64,000 bases of DNA from Neolentinus lepideus HHB14362 ss-1. Taxonomy: Eukaryota > Basidiomycota > Agaricomycetes > Gloeophyllales > Gloeophyllaceae. The notes beneath the pieces were generated by a model that saw only the letters and a program-made list of their open reading frames with translations, ran no database searches and had not been told where the DNA came from. The first letter of the stretch is position 1; every line of letters starts with the position of its first letter. Both the position numbers and the translations under genes were made by a program. Below, piece by piece: positions 35,760 through 46,509 of this stretch. Location of the stretch: the NCBI GenBank assembly GCA_001632425.1, contig KV425554.1, forward strand, positions 99,000 through 162,999, written 5' to 3'.

Positions 35760-37636
35760 TCAAGGCCTATGTTCTTCATCACAGGCCCGGAGCGTACTTA
35801 CAGAACCTACTTCATTTTTCCCATTTCCGCCGGATGGACCGTCCTCGCCGGAGCAGTAAGACAAAACCTCCTGCCACACATTCTGCCACTCAGTTTCTCC
35901 CAGCTCGTTCAGAGTGGACAAAGGTGGCATCGCGTCAGAGCTCGACGGTCCATGCCAACCATTGATCTTTTGCAGCTTTGGAAATATATAATTGATGACG
36001 GCAGCAATTTCCTTCACGGCATCTGTGGATATGGGAGAATACCCAAAATCAAGCTCCTTGACGCTGTGATTCCGGTGTACGCCACTGCACCCCGATTCTT
36101 CGGTGACAGATGTGGAAGTGACGTTCAGTGGAAGTCCAATGAGTTCCAAATGCGCGCAGTGCAGCGCGAGGCTGATGAGGCCCTTGGCAGTGACGTTGGA
36201 GCAGTTCTGGATGTTACTCACACCAAGGTGGATGTGCTTCAGGGCGGGCCAGGATGGTGCGATCTCCTCGATGGTCTCGTCGCTCATTTCGAAAACGCCG
36301 TTGATGGACAGATGCAGATGCTCTATTCGGCGAAACGCGAGGAGCGGGAGAATTATAGGGCGAACGAGGACGGGACGAGTTTCGTAACCGTGTGATAATG
36401 AATGATGAACCGATAGATATCGGAGCGTGGAAGGCGAACAGGAAGCGCAGACAGCCAATACGAAGTTACCAAGAACCTTCTCACACCGCCCGTATACAAC
36501 CGACAATTCTTCCAAGGAAGGCAGACGCGCGCGTTCTAAGAGGGCACCGACCACAGTAAGCCGTCCGACTGTGAGCGTAAGAAACCTCAGCGAGCGGAAA
36601 ACCAGACGATGGTCGAGTAAGTCGCGGTCGGGATCATTGTCGGAATAGGAAAAGGAGAGCTGGACTAACGGTGCGGACTGGACCATGTCAAACAAGGGCA
36701 CTATATATCTCAATTTGGGACTCTTAACGCTCAGCTTCTTCAAAGACCGGAACCAGCCCGCACGCCGCTGCCTAGGCACTGGTCCGACAATTTGCATGCT
36801 GGACGCAGCCGCGCTTACACTGAACTTGAGATCTTCCAAAGCAGGCAATTCGGCCAGGAAGTGAAAGATCGTGGTGTCCGGGACACTCTGCATGTATTCC
36901 AGTTTGCGCAGGTGACTGAATGAGCCAATATGTTGATTCACTCCATCCAGCACTTCCTGGGCCCTAGAATAGTTCTCCAACTGTAGCTCTTCAAGTCCTG
37001 GGCACAAGCGCCGAATGTGTGCCATTAGTGCAAGGCAAGTTTGATCGGTTGCCGCGATGCTGCCATAAGAGAGTTTTCGAAGGCTCGGCGTAAGGAACAC
37101 TTCCATATATTCATGGACCCAGCCTGGTAGCTTCCCGAGAGATAAACTCCTGAGTCTCGGAAATATTGGTCGTGATCGTTGTAGGGACACAAGAATGTCG
37201 AAGACTGACACGTCCAGATCCATCGGGGGAAGCCAACTCCAAATCCGATGGCGATCATGCATCTGAAGAGACCGAACGAGAGATGTATAATACAGGAATC
37301 TATCCATTTCCTGGGGACCAGGAGGGCGACTGATGCGCTGAATGCAAACACTAAGCTTAAGCAACGCAACATATGAACGAGATTGCCACATACCGCAACA
37401 CGGGTCACAGAGTTCGAACGGTCATATAGCCAGTTTTGAGTCTCAAAAACGTCAAGAACCGACCGGGGTATGGTGTATACGAGCAGATTCCACAAAGTAA
37501 CATGTCGCCAGAGGATTTCTAACGCAGGTTCATGAAAGACGTGACAGACGAGTGCCACGTTGGCAAGATCTCTGGATACAGGAATGTGTTCGAAGATGTG
37601 ACTGAGGATCTCCGCGACGGTCAAACATTTGTGCAT
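35760..37636 (-). CDS. F-box protein with leucine-rich repeats
   Basis: Probable substrate receptor of an SCF ubiquitin ligase; target unknown. The chosen start MHKCLTVAEILSHIFEHI is the usual opening of basidiomycete F-box proteins and gives the F-box (VSRDLANVALVCHVFHEPALEILWRHV) at once; an in-frame Met at 37729 would add 31 residues. One intron near 37390 joins SNSVTRVA to RISRPPGPQEMDRFLYY. The rest is irregular leucine-rich repeat: RLRSLSLGKLPGWVHEYM, RKLSYGSIAATDQTCLAL, LEELQLENYSRAQEVLD, EDLKFSVSA, LRFLTLTVGRLTVVGALLE, IEHLHLSINGVFEMSDETI, KHIHLGVSNIQNCSNVTAKG. Such genes form large, fast-evolving families in mushrooms. No lesion seen. Confidence 0.85.
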
Positions 37637-38128
37637 ATCGAGGTTCTCGGCAAGTAGGAGCCCTATAGGAGGACAGGCAAGTCGCAGACTGTCAACGTAC
37701 TGGAGTATCCCGAGACTGTCCGGCGGCATATTGACCCGGCGGAAACATTATTCAATGCAGTTTTTTAAATATCCGGTTTATTGTACCTAGTCAACGATGC
37801 AATTGACTGCGCACTGCCGAAAGATCTCCTTTCTAATCACAGCCCATGGACACCCTCCCTCCGCGCTTCAAGCTTCAAGCTTCAAGCTGTCACAGTACTG
37901 TCATGGTTCTCTCGCGGAATGCACTCGGGTTTCATCTCAGTTCAAGAGTCTATGGATACAAGAGTGTCGCTTGCAATTTCCCTTCAATGATTCAGACAAC
38001 ATAGGTTTCATCGTCAGTATGCAAGACAATATACTAGTAGCACCCTGGAAATCCCCCGGTGATCCTTCCAAGGACTACTAGTACTGCTTAGTCTGAGAAA
38101 CCCTGGTCGTACTCTGAGTTACTCAAAT
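37637..38128. other. Intergenic region with a short tandem heptamer
   Basis: Holds the promoter of the F-box gene (from 37637 or 37730 depending on its start) and the 3' flank of the dehydrogenase pseudogene. The only structure is three perfect copies of GCTTCAA at 37865-37885. Confidence 0.4.
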
Positions 38129-39349
38129 TCACGGAATAAAGACAGCCTTGAATTTGGCGGTGCCCGTAATCATACTGTCATAGGCCTCGAGTACTTTCTC
38201 GAGAGGATACTTTTGCATCTGAGTGGAGATATTCGCCAACTTGCTGAATGTAACGGTCTCCTCGATGTCTTTTGGCGTCCCTGCGGGCCACCCTCGAATC
38301 GAGAGACGCTTCCCGACCATGGGCACTATGCAAAGATAAGTATCTCTTCTTTATGACAAGTGGGGACAAGATGCTCACAGGCCGGGATGCTCAGGTCCTT
38401 TGGGATGACGGCCAGTAAGAGGAGCGTGCCCCCAACAGCGAGGCTCTCCACGAGGTCCTTGCTGCCGTCCAAGTAGATGTGCGCACCCAGTTGGAGGCAA
38501 GCTCTCTCTTGGAGTCGGAGGTGGAAAGCGCGATGGTCTTGAAGCCCATTGCGCGGGCATACTGGATCGCGAGATGGCCAATGCCACTATTATTAGGATG
38601 CTTGGTATCTGGTTGCGCTGAAGGACAGCATGAAGGAGCTTACCCGATACCTTGGATAGCTACGATGTCTCCTGGATTAGCACCCATGTTGCGCATCGAG
38701 TCTGCATCGACGTCAGAACCGCTACGGCGGACCTGGAGATAGATCGACATACTGTATGCGGTAACACCTGCGCACATCAACGGGGCCGCTTCTGCAGCGT
38801 CAATACCGTCTGGGGGACGAGACATTCGCTGCGCAGGGTGGCGTATTTAGCGTATCCACCGTCCATGGTGACGCCTAAATAGTGCGAAGTATGATCATTC
38901 ACGAATCAAATCACAAGTCGAACTTTCGGCTTACCATTGATTTGCTCTTTGTCGCACGTGTTGAAGTCACCACTTTTGCAGGAGTCACATTCGAAGCAGT
39001 GTGACCCGTGCCAGCCTGCGCCGGTCTTTTGGCCAACCTTCCACTCCTTCTCGGAAGAGTGAACAGCGACGATGGTCCCGGCAATCTCGTGGCCAGGGAT
39101 TCTGGGCAAAGAGATGGGTACGTATTGATTCACCGTCGCTTCGTCGCTGTTGTGGCGGAGTTAGCTTGATGACTGGCTATCTATAGCAATACGGCGGTGC
39201 CCACACCTACGACAGATGCCGCATGCATCGACCTTGAGTACGACGTATCCTGGCTGGGGTTCTTTCCACTCTACGTCTATTAGCTCTAGCTTGCCAACAG
39301 CCGTGACAGCAGCAGCTCTGTAGAACTTGGGAGTAGCGAAGGTCGACAT
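38129..39349 (-). pseudogene. Decayed paralogue of the zinc alcohol dehydrogenase
   Basis: The frame begins well: MSTFATPKFYRAAAVTAVG, then ACGICRSDEATVNQYVP, RIPGHEIAGTIVAVHSS, GWHGSHCFECDSCKSGDFNTC and TMDGGYAKYATLRSE. At about 38812-38828 the frame shifts: four bases are missing relative to the intact copy between RSE and PDGIDAAEAAPLMCAG. A second shift, one missing base near 38490, lies between STSDSKRELAS and LGAHIYLDGSK. At 38459-38462 about 27 codons present in the intact copy are absent, joining LDGSK to DLVESLAVGGTLLLLAV. The last exon is intact (LSIRGWPAGTPKDIEE..KFKAVFIP). Intron positions match the intact copy at 31028-32364, so it is a DNA-level duplicate, not a retrocopy. Alternative explanations are unannotated introns or assembly error; the large deletion argues against both. 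Confidence 0.8.
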
Positions 39350-40092
39350 AGGAATTTAGTTATGAAGCTTCTGTGTAAGTTCGTTGATTGGATGTCATCC
39401 CTCGACAATACAACGACCTTTATATCTCAGACGGCTAGCGTAAGTCATGACCGAACTTTATTCAGCATTTAGCACATGCGTATACCTATTCCTCCGATCT
39501 GAATCCAGGTAAAAAGTACCTTTGCCTTACTCAGCATCGATAAGGGTAGTTGAAGCGGGGATACTTACCTGGGCGGGCATCGCTTGTGCGGATTTAGTAA
39601 GTAAGAAAAGGTACGAGTGTACAGCACAACTCTAAGTAGTTAGGGTATTCCTTATTCTGTGGAAAGCCTGACTGAAGTTGACATTGAAATTTGCGAAGCA
39701 CGATGTGAGCTCTTTGGAAACGACTAGTTGCCTCGGATTAGAATTTCCAGAATTAAATAGGTGCGAGCACATCACCGGCCTAATAACTTACCACACTTAT
39801 TCTACTTATTTTGACACAACTTCAAGTTAAATTGATAAAATGCCTTAATTGCTCCTTAGCCTGTATGCAGCCACAGCTGATGGATCAACCCAAGCTCTCG
39901 CACGGGCGGTTTCCTGATGCATACGTCATTTGCTGAAAGAAACACAGCCACAAATTAGATCTCGATTCAGGACTTTGACATACCGCGGCACGCTCCATCC
40001 GTGTGGTACTCGTGCGGCATGTCTTCTGAAGCCTTTATAGTGCTGTCCGTATATTCTCCTGCTTGGACCTTCTCCCTACTTCGTCAGCCTCC
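39350..40092. other. AT-rich intergenic region
   Basis: 743 bases between the divergent pseudogene and the amidohydrolase gene. The 39700-39860 part is AT-rich with many TTA/TAA words. No coding signal, and no repeat shared with other parts of the window was noticed. Confidence 0.45.
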
Positions 40093-43000
40093 ATGGGAGA
40101 CAACAAGGGTCTCTGGTTGGGGACGAAGCCTGCAAAATGCGGTGGAATCGGGAGATTCTTGCTCGTCGGGCTGTGCGCCATCTTTGCTGCTACGACTGTT
40201 CTTACGGGTAATGTCTATTTGGCGACGCAAGCCCCGCATCAACGTATTCCAATAAATGCACAGGAAATCCTGGGGAAATGTGCTGCTTTACGGCAGCCAG
40301 CGGGACCTCCTGCAGACTTCGGTGACAGAGAAGTATCGGATAGGTTCGAGCCTGGCACCAACACTACTTTGATACGCAATGCTAGACTTTGGACTGGAGT
40401 GAACAACGGCACTGAGGTCATACATGGAGATTTACTACTGGATAAAGGACTCGTCAAGGCAGTGGGGAAGGTTCCGAGGAGCTTGTACGCGTTTCTGGAA
40501 AACGTCACCGTCATAGACGCAAAGGGTGCATGGGTGACGCCGGGTTTAGGTACGTCTTTTTAACTTGGGCTCTTAATGGGAGTGCGATCTGGATAGCGGA
40601 TTATGGTGTGATACTCGAGTCCGATGTTGCAAGCTTGGGGTTGTGCCAGAACCTGCGCAAATGGTGTCGCAAGAATCAATCTTGCACACGATTATACAGG
40701 GCGCTCAAAAGCCAGGATTGTTGTTCTGGAGCGTGGACTTCCTTTCTATAAGTTTTTGTCTTCCTGTGACAACGCTGCCTTCGAGCCACTCTAGAGTACA
40801 GGAACTTATGCAGAGGGAGTACCCATAATCATGCACATAGGTGACTCGGCGTCGAAGTTGTCATTTATCTGCATTCAGAAGTCCTTGACAACTCTACACT
40901 ATCTGAAAGCTTCTGAACTCACTCAATCTTCATAGTGGACCTGCATTCTCATGTCGGCTTACTCCCTCTACCTTCCATGCGAGGTACGTACAGATCCAGA
41001 ATGAAGCTTTGAGTCAAGGTAGAGGATTCCGGCGCGACTTGAAGGTAAATGGCGAACAGAGAACACTGTGATGTGAGACCCGTTTATCCATATGAGTGGG
41101 AAAGATAATAGCGATCGGAGTATACGAGTTACCTCTATTCGGACCACTCGATAGGGCCACCATCTTCCTGAGGTCCACTTGGAGCGTTTCCTCTTACATT
41201 CGTCGAGATGAACGACTCTTTGAGCGAGGATTGGAGGGAGATTATCAGCCTTAGGCACGTTAGGGCGAGGTCGTCATTCTCAAGAGTTCTTTTCGCACCC
41301 GAGCACTCTATTAACCGATCCGCATGCACAGAAGGAAGTCAGAAGCGTCTCTTCAGTTGTGCCAGAATCCACTGCTCTGACTCTTGCCGGTCATATTTTC
41401 ATTCTAATTGCTGACCACGTTACGTAGCTACCTTCGACGTTAACTCACCCAATGGTCCCATCCTCCCTTGGCTCCGTTCAATCGACGGGTTCAACACGCA
41501 CGACGAAGCCTTCCGTCTCGGCATTGCTGGAGGTGTCACGTCTGTGCAAGCGCTACCAGGCAGCGGTAATGCCATTGGTACGTAAGAACTCTGCTGCCTG
41601 GTCCCCAGAGCTCAGACAAATACGATACAGGCGGGCAAGCGTTCATGATGAAGCTTCGAAAGACTCGCGAACGCTCGCCTTCTTCCATGATCATCGACCC
41701 TCCGCATACTCTCAGTACCAGTGGAGCGCAGGTTGATCCTTCCTTACCTCCCCGATGGCGGCACATGAAGTACGTATATAACCTGCTTCATCTGCTACTT
41801 CTCACTGCAATTGTTGATGAATTCCAGGCAGGCATGCGGAGAGAACATCAAATGGTACGGAACGCGCATGGACTCGATCTGGGCGTTCCGTCAGGCGTAC
41901 AATGAAGCCAGGAAGGTCAAGGACGCGCAGGACGAGTTCTGCAGCAAGGCGGAGCAAGGGGCGTGGGGCAGCATCGAGGGAAAGGACTTCCCTGACGATT
42001 ACAAGTGGGAAATGTTGGTAGACGTGCTGCGTGGGCGGGTGAAGATTTCGCATCACTGCTACGAGGCGGTGGACTTCGACGACATCGTGCGGCTTACAAA
42101 TGAATTCCAATTCCCTATCGCAGTGTTCCACCATGCGTCGGAGGCGTATTTAGTTCCTGACGTGCTCAAGCGTTCTTGGGGGGGTACTCCCGCTATTGCC
42201 ATATTCGCCACTAACCATCGGTACAAACGGGAATCGTACCGAGGCTCAGAGTTCGCCCCGCGGATTCTCGCAGACAACGATATCCGCGTCGTCATGAAGG
42301 TATGCTCTCTTCCATCGTCACCGTAATCTTTCCTCACCTGCTGCAGACCGACCACCCAGTCATCAACACGCGCTACCTCCTTAATGAAGCGCAACAAGCA
42401 CACTACTACGGCCTCCCCCCGCACCTCGCGCTGGCCTCCGTGACTTCAACCGCTGCAACCGCCGTCGGCATGGCACATCGCATTGGTTTCCTGCGCGTCG
42501 GCGCGGATGCGGACGTCGTGCTATGGGACTCGCATCCACTGCATCTCGGCGCGACGCCGGTGCAGGTGTGGATCGACGGGATCAAGCAGCTGCCCGAGGA
42601 TGTGCAGGTAGGAACGGGCAAGGACGATGTGGCCTGGAAAGAGGTACCGCGAGTGCCAGATTGGAGTAAAGAGAGGAATGCGACGTGGAACTGGGACGGG
42701 CTGCCACCATTGAAGGGCAGGAACGAGCTGGGACTTGTGGTGTTCACGAACGTTCGGACAGTCTGGACGAAGGACAATGAAGGCGAAATTAAGGAGATGT
42801 TCGCTATTACGGGTGAGAAGGAGGAACTGGGTACGGTGATCGTACAAAGCGGGAAGATCGTCTGTGCTGGATCGGTTCTATCGTGCTCGGAGAACTTCAA
42901 CTCCTTCGATCCTCATGAAGTCCTCGATTTGCGAGGAGGATCTATCGTCCCTGGCTTGATGTCGTATGGATCTCCTCTTGGAATTGAAGAAATTGCCGGT

Positions 43001-44285
43001 GAGCCTTCCACAGGGAACGGGGCGTTGTACGATCCATTCACCGGCAATACACCTAAAATATTGGGCGACACGGCTGGCGTCACACGAGCAGTCGACGCAC
43101 TTCAGTTCCGGACTAGGAATGCTTTGTGAGTACGCTTATGTATGTAGCATCGTTGTCGTTGCTTACGATGCGGTGCAGACTCGCTTACAGGTCTGGTGTC
43201 ACGGTCGCAACGTCCTCGCTGTCCAAAACGACTCTCTTCGTTGGGCCGAACAGCATCATTCCCGGCCTTTCGACCACCTTCCGCACCGGTGCTGCACACG
43301 CACTCGAAGGCGGCGCCATAGTCAAAGACATCACTGCGTTGCACGTCAACATTGGCAGGCCTCACCCTATCGGTGGCAGGAACGGTCGAGGACCCGGGGC
43401 CAGCGTGAGCACCGAGATCGCGGCTTTGAGAAGGTTGCTCCTTGAAGGAGAGAGCAAGGACACGGAGACCGGCCTGTGGTTCCGCAGAGCAGCTGAGGTA
43501 TGGAATAAGGGGGCTAGAGCCGCTAAACTCATGTGATTAGGGTAGAGCTGATCAAGGGACACAGGGAACTATCCCGTTCGTCATCGCCGTCTCGAGCGCG
43601 GACATAATGGCGACCTTGTTGAAGCTCAAAGTGGACATCGAGGAGGCTCGAGGCACGACGATGAGGATGGTCTTCGCGCATGCGTCAGAGGCCCACTTAT
43701 TGGCAGAGGAAATAGGTTGGTTCTGGCCCGCTAAATCGATTGGTATTTGTTGTTAAAAAAAATTGCGGCACTGTAGCGAAGGCGCGGGTTGGCGTGATCT
43801 TGATACCGTCCAGGCCCTTCCCTGATACATGGGATGACCGCAGAATGTACGTTCTGGTGGGATTGCTCTCGGGAACTTTCCTAAAATGCCGTTTATGCTC
43901 CAGACTTCCAGGCCCACCTCTTACGAATGACACAGCGCTCGTGAAGCTCATAGAACACGGGGTTACGGTCGCTATCGGCGCCCAAGACGCTTGGCAGGCC
44001 GGAAATACACGCTGGGACCTGACCTGGGTAACGACATGCAGTTTCCTCTTGAAACAAAGTTGTTCACGCTATGTTGTCTAGGCTGCTTTGGAATCCAATG
44101 GTCGTATCGACGAGCAGCAGGCTTATGCCCTGGCATCCACTAATCTAGAGAAATTGTTGGATGTGAGGGTCCCAAGAGATGCCGCTGATTTCGTGGCATA
44201 CGCCGGCGGCGGTGCGCTAAGTATGTCGAGTAAGGTGGCAGCGGTCTTGTCTTCAGAACGGGGTATGGTGGAATTTGTATCATGA
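40093..44285 (+). CDS. Membrane-anchored amidohydrolase (carbohydrate esterase family 9-like)
   Basis: Amidohydrolase-fold enzyme of the type annotated CE9 in mushrooms; the CE9 reference reaction is N-acetylglucosamine-6-phosphate deacetylation, but the true substrate is unknown. Start MGDNKGLWLGTKPAKCGG, then a signal-anchor GRFLLVGLCAIFAATTVL. Motifs: LIRNARLWTGVNNGTEV, GAWVTPGL joined to VDLHSHVGLLPLPSMRG (metal-binding HxH), SPNGPILPWLRSIDGFNTHDEA, GGVTSVQALPGSGNAIGGQAF, ISHHCYEAVDF, PIAVFHHASEAYLVPDVL, LASVTSTAATAVGMAHRIG, VGADADVVLWDSHPL, then a second half with LDLRGGSIVPGLMSYGSPLG, IAVSSADIMATLLKL, HGVTVAIGAQDAWQ and the end SSERGMVEFVS. Two introns are exceptionally long for this window (40551-40934, and about 40983-41427); the rest are about 50-60 nt. 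No frameshift found. Confidence 0.85.
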
Positions 44286-44463
44286 GGTGCTTTTATTATG
44301 ACACTAATATGGATTCGTGTACATCGAGCGATCGACTTTAAACCACTCCGAGCAGCGCTGCACCGCTTTTGATACTTCGGCCTCGACTGGTGGCCAGACT
44401 AATTGCGAGACAACTAATCAAGAACCCTGCAAACCTGCGGCCACCGTCTAGAACGTGAGCAGA

Positions 44464-44688
44464 CTAGATCCAGCAACGCAGGTTAAAGGGGATGCAGCAC
44501 CTGAAAAATGCAACGCGTGAGATCGATCGCTCCTCGAAAACTGTGCGTGAGGAGGCGAAGATGGAGCGCAAAACACCCGGAGTGACAGGAAAGCGCCTGG
44601 ACGGGTTCGGCTGCGGCTGCTGTATCGGAATTGCCTTGTAGTTAGATGCAGTTACGGTCGGCGTCGATGCGGTCGAGGTCGTCGACAT
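44464..44688 (-). CDS. Possible small Ser/Thr/Pro-rich protein
   Basis: A 74-codon frame MSTTSTASTPTVTASNYKAI..PNPSRRFPVTPGVLRSIFASSRTVFEERSISRVAFF. The composition looks coding, and a hydrophobic stretch (GFLISCLAISLA) lies just downstream in another frame at about 44385-44430, suggesting a missed exon, but the obvious GT-AG choice gives an early stop. It may be a small membrane protein gene or a decayed one. No family recognised. Confidence 0.3.
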   Translation of the reverse strand: MSTTSTASTPTVTASNYKAIPIQQPQPNPSRRFPVTPGVLRSIFASSRTVFEERSISRVAFFRCCIPFNLRCWI

Positions 44689-44911
44689 ATTGGCTCATGA
44701 CAAGGTTGTGCTGCTCCGGCGACTGCCCTTACATCCACAGGGTCCCTTACATAGGCGACGCGCCGGCCTCGGCGTGGCCATCGGTGGCTATAGCCAGACT
44801 GGTTCTCGACCTAACGAAATAACCTAATCCAGCTACCGCCACTATACAGAAATCTCGCACGCGAGATCGCCTTTCCTTCAGCCAAAGCGTCGCGGTGGAC
44901 CTTGTATAAAT

Positions 44912-46509
44912 ATGGAGGCAGCTGAGCTTGACGCGTTTCCCATACTGTCCGCGACATCTACGCCGTGATTATTACATTCGTCGGGCAAGCGCTGCGACCC
45001 TTATCTTCTATCTACTCAGGTCTGTACCAATCGCACAAGACATGAGGACATTCGATCGTCTGCCGACTCGAGAGGAACGTCCGTACGTGCGCCACCTCCT
45101 TCTCACCCAAGGTGCCGGTATTCAAGTTTCCGACGATGACCTTGCCGACATACTTGCTACGTGCAATCATCTCGAGACCGCGTTCTTGAGCGGTGTGCCC
45201 GATCTTAGCGACAGAACGCTTGTCGTTCTAGCATCGGCTGCCGTGCATCTCGAAGGCATCGATCTGACCTCGTGCAAAGAGGTGACTGATGTCGGGGTTT
45301 GCGAAATTGCAGCCCAGTGCGCAGGACTTCAGTGGATTAGGCTGAACGGCGTCGTGGGCGTCCGCGATCCTTCCGTGTCATTGATTGCAAAGACCATCCC
45401 CCACCTGTCAGAGCTCGAACTCTGCGACCTGCCACTGCTGACAGCTTCATCCGTGCGCGACATTTGGATGTTCTCAAGAAAACTACGTCGGTTCCGGCTA
45501 TCCCGATGTCCCCAGCTCACGGACCAAGCCTTCCCCGCACCGGGGAACGGAGTATCTTCGGTATCCCTCACCACGATGTCTGGGGCAGGCAAAGGCGATC
45601 GAAGCGAGCCTGCAAGTTGGCTAACTTTGCTTCCACCTCTGATCTTACAGCATACGGCTGAGAACCTGCGAGTTCTGGACGTCTCGTACTGCAACAAACT
45701 GACGGACCGAGCGATCGAGGGCATAGTGCAGCACGCACCAAGAATTCAAACCCTTGTCTTGTCTGGCTGCACGTCCTTGACGGACGCAGCAATCGAACGG
45801 GTTTGCAACCTCGGCGATTTCCTGGACGTCTTGATGCTAGCGCACGTGTCTAATATCACCGACAAGGCCCTGGTTCAGCTGTCACGATCATGCACGAAGC
45901 TCAGGTGTGTTGACTTAGCGTGTAAGTACTGACCTTTTGTTGGAGCCGCTGCCGCAGGCATATTCCGAGCTTCGGGAAGAGCTCCTCACTCACTGTTGTT
46001 CTTCTAGTTTGTCGTCGTGTTACGGACCTTGGGGTGTCCGAATTAGCAAGTCTTCCGAACATTCGACGACTGAATCTCATCGGGTTGCGCAAGATCACGG
46101 ACAATGCGCTGTTTTTCATCGCAGAGCTGAACTCCACGCTCGAGCGGCTATACTTGTCTCATTGCGACCGGATCACTTTGGATGCCGTTCGTGTCTTGTT
46201 GACAAAATTGGAGAGTCTCCGTCACTTAACAGCAACCGGAATACCCGCTTTCAAGAGGAAGGGGGTGCATCGATTTTCCGAAAAGCCTCCGCTCGGGGTA
46301 CGTCGACTATCTACTGTTCTCTGCCGCAACTCACGATGCATGCGTGATTGATATAGTTCTCTGAGCAGGACACGTTTTTTGTCTTCTCAGGCCAGAATGT
46401 CCGCAATCTGCGCAAGTTCCTCGACAAGGAACACAGGCGGCGACGTGAGGCCGAGGACAAGTGCATCCCTTTCACACCGCGATCTGACGACGCCATGGAT
46501 CTCTACTGA
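44912..46509 (+). CDS. Grr1/Amn1-like leucine-rich repeat protein lacking a visible F-box
   Basis: The C-terminal part follows fungal Grr1 closely: LRR units such as LEGIDLTSCKEVTDVGVCEIA, LSELELCDLPLLTASSVRDIW, RFRLSRCPQLTDQAFP, LRVLDVSYCNKLTDRAIEGI, LVLSGCTSLTDAAIERV, MLAHVSNITDKALVQL, RRVTDLGVSELASL, LYLSHCDRITLDAVRVLL, then the tail HLTATGIPAFKRKGVHRF, GFSEQDTFFVFSGQNVRNLR and the end RSDDAMDLY. The start is chosen at 44912 (MEAAELDAFPILSATSTP), joined by a 55-nt intron (44966-45020) in frame to SVPIAQDMRTFDRLPTREER. Between this start and the first repeat there is no F-box, whereas Grr1 has one. A longer upstream exon cannot be excluded, but the upstream 200 bases show none. A TATAAA-like sequence lies at 44905-44910. 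Confidence 0.8.

Noticed and set aside
40551..40934. Separate small gene inside the first long intron of the CE9-like gene
   Set aside because: The frames there are under 75 codons, overlap in different phases and show no motif or splice-consistent structure.
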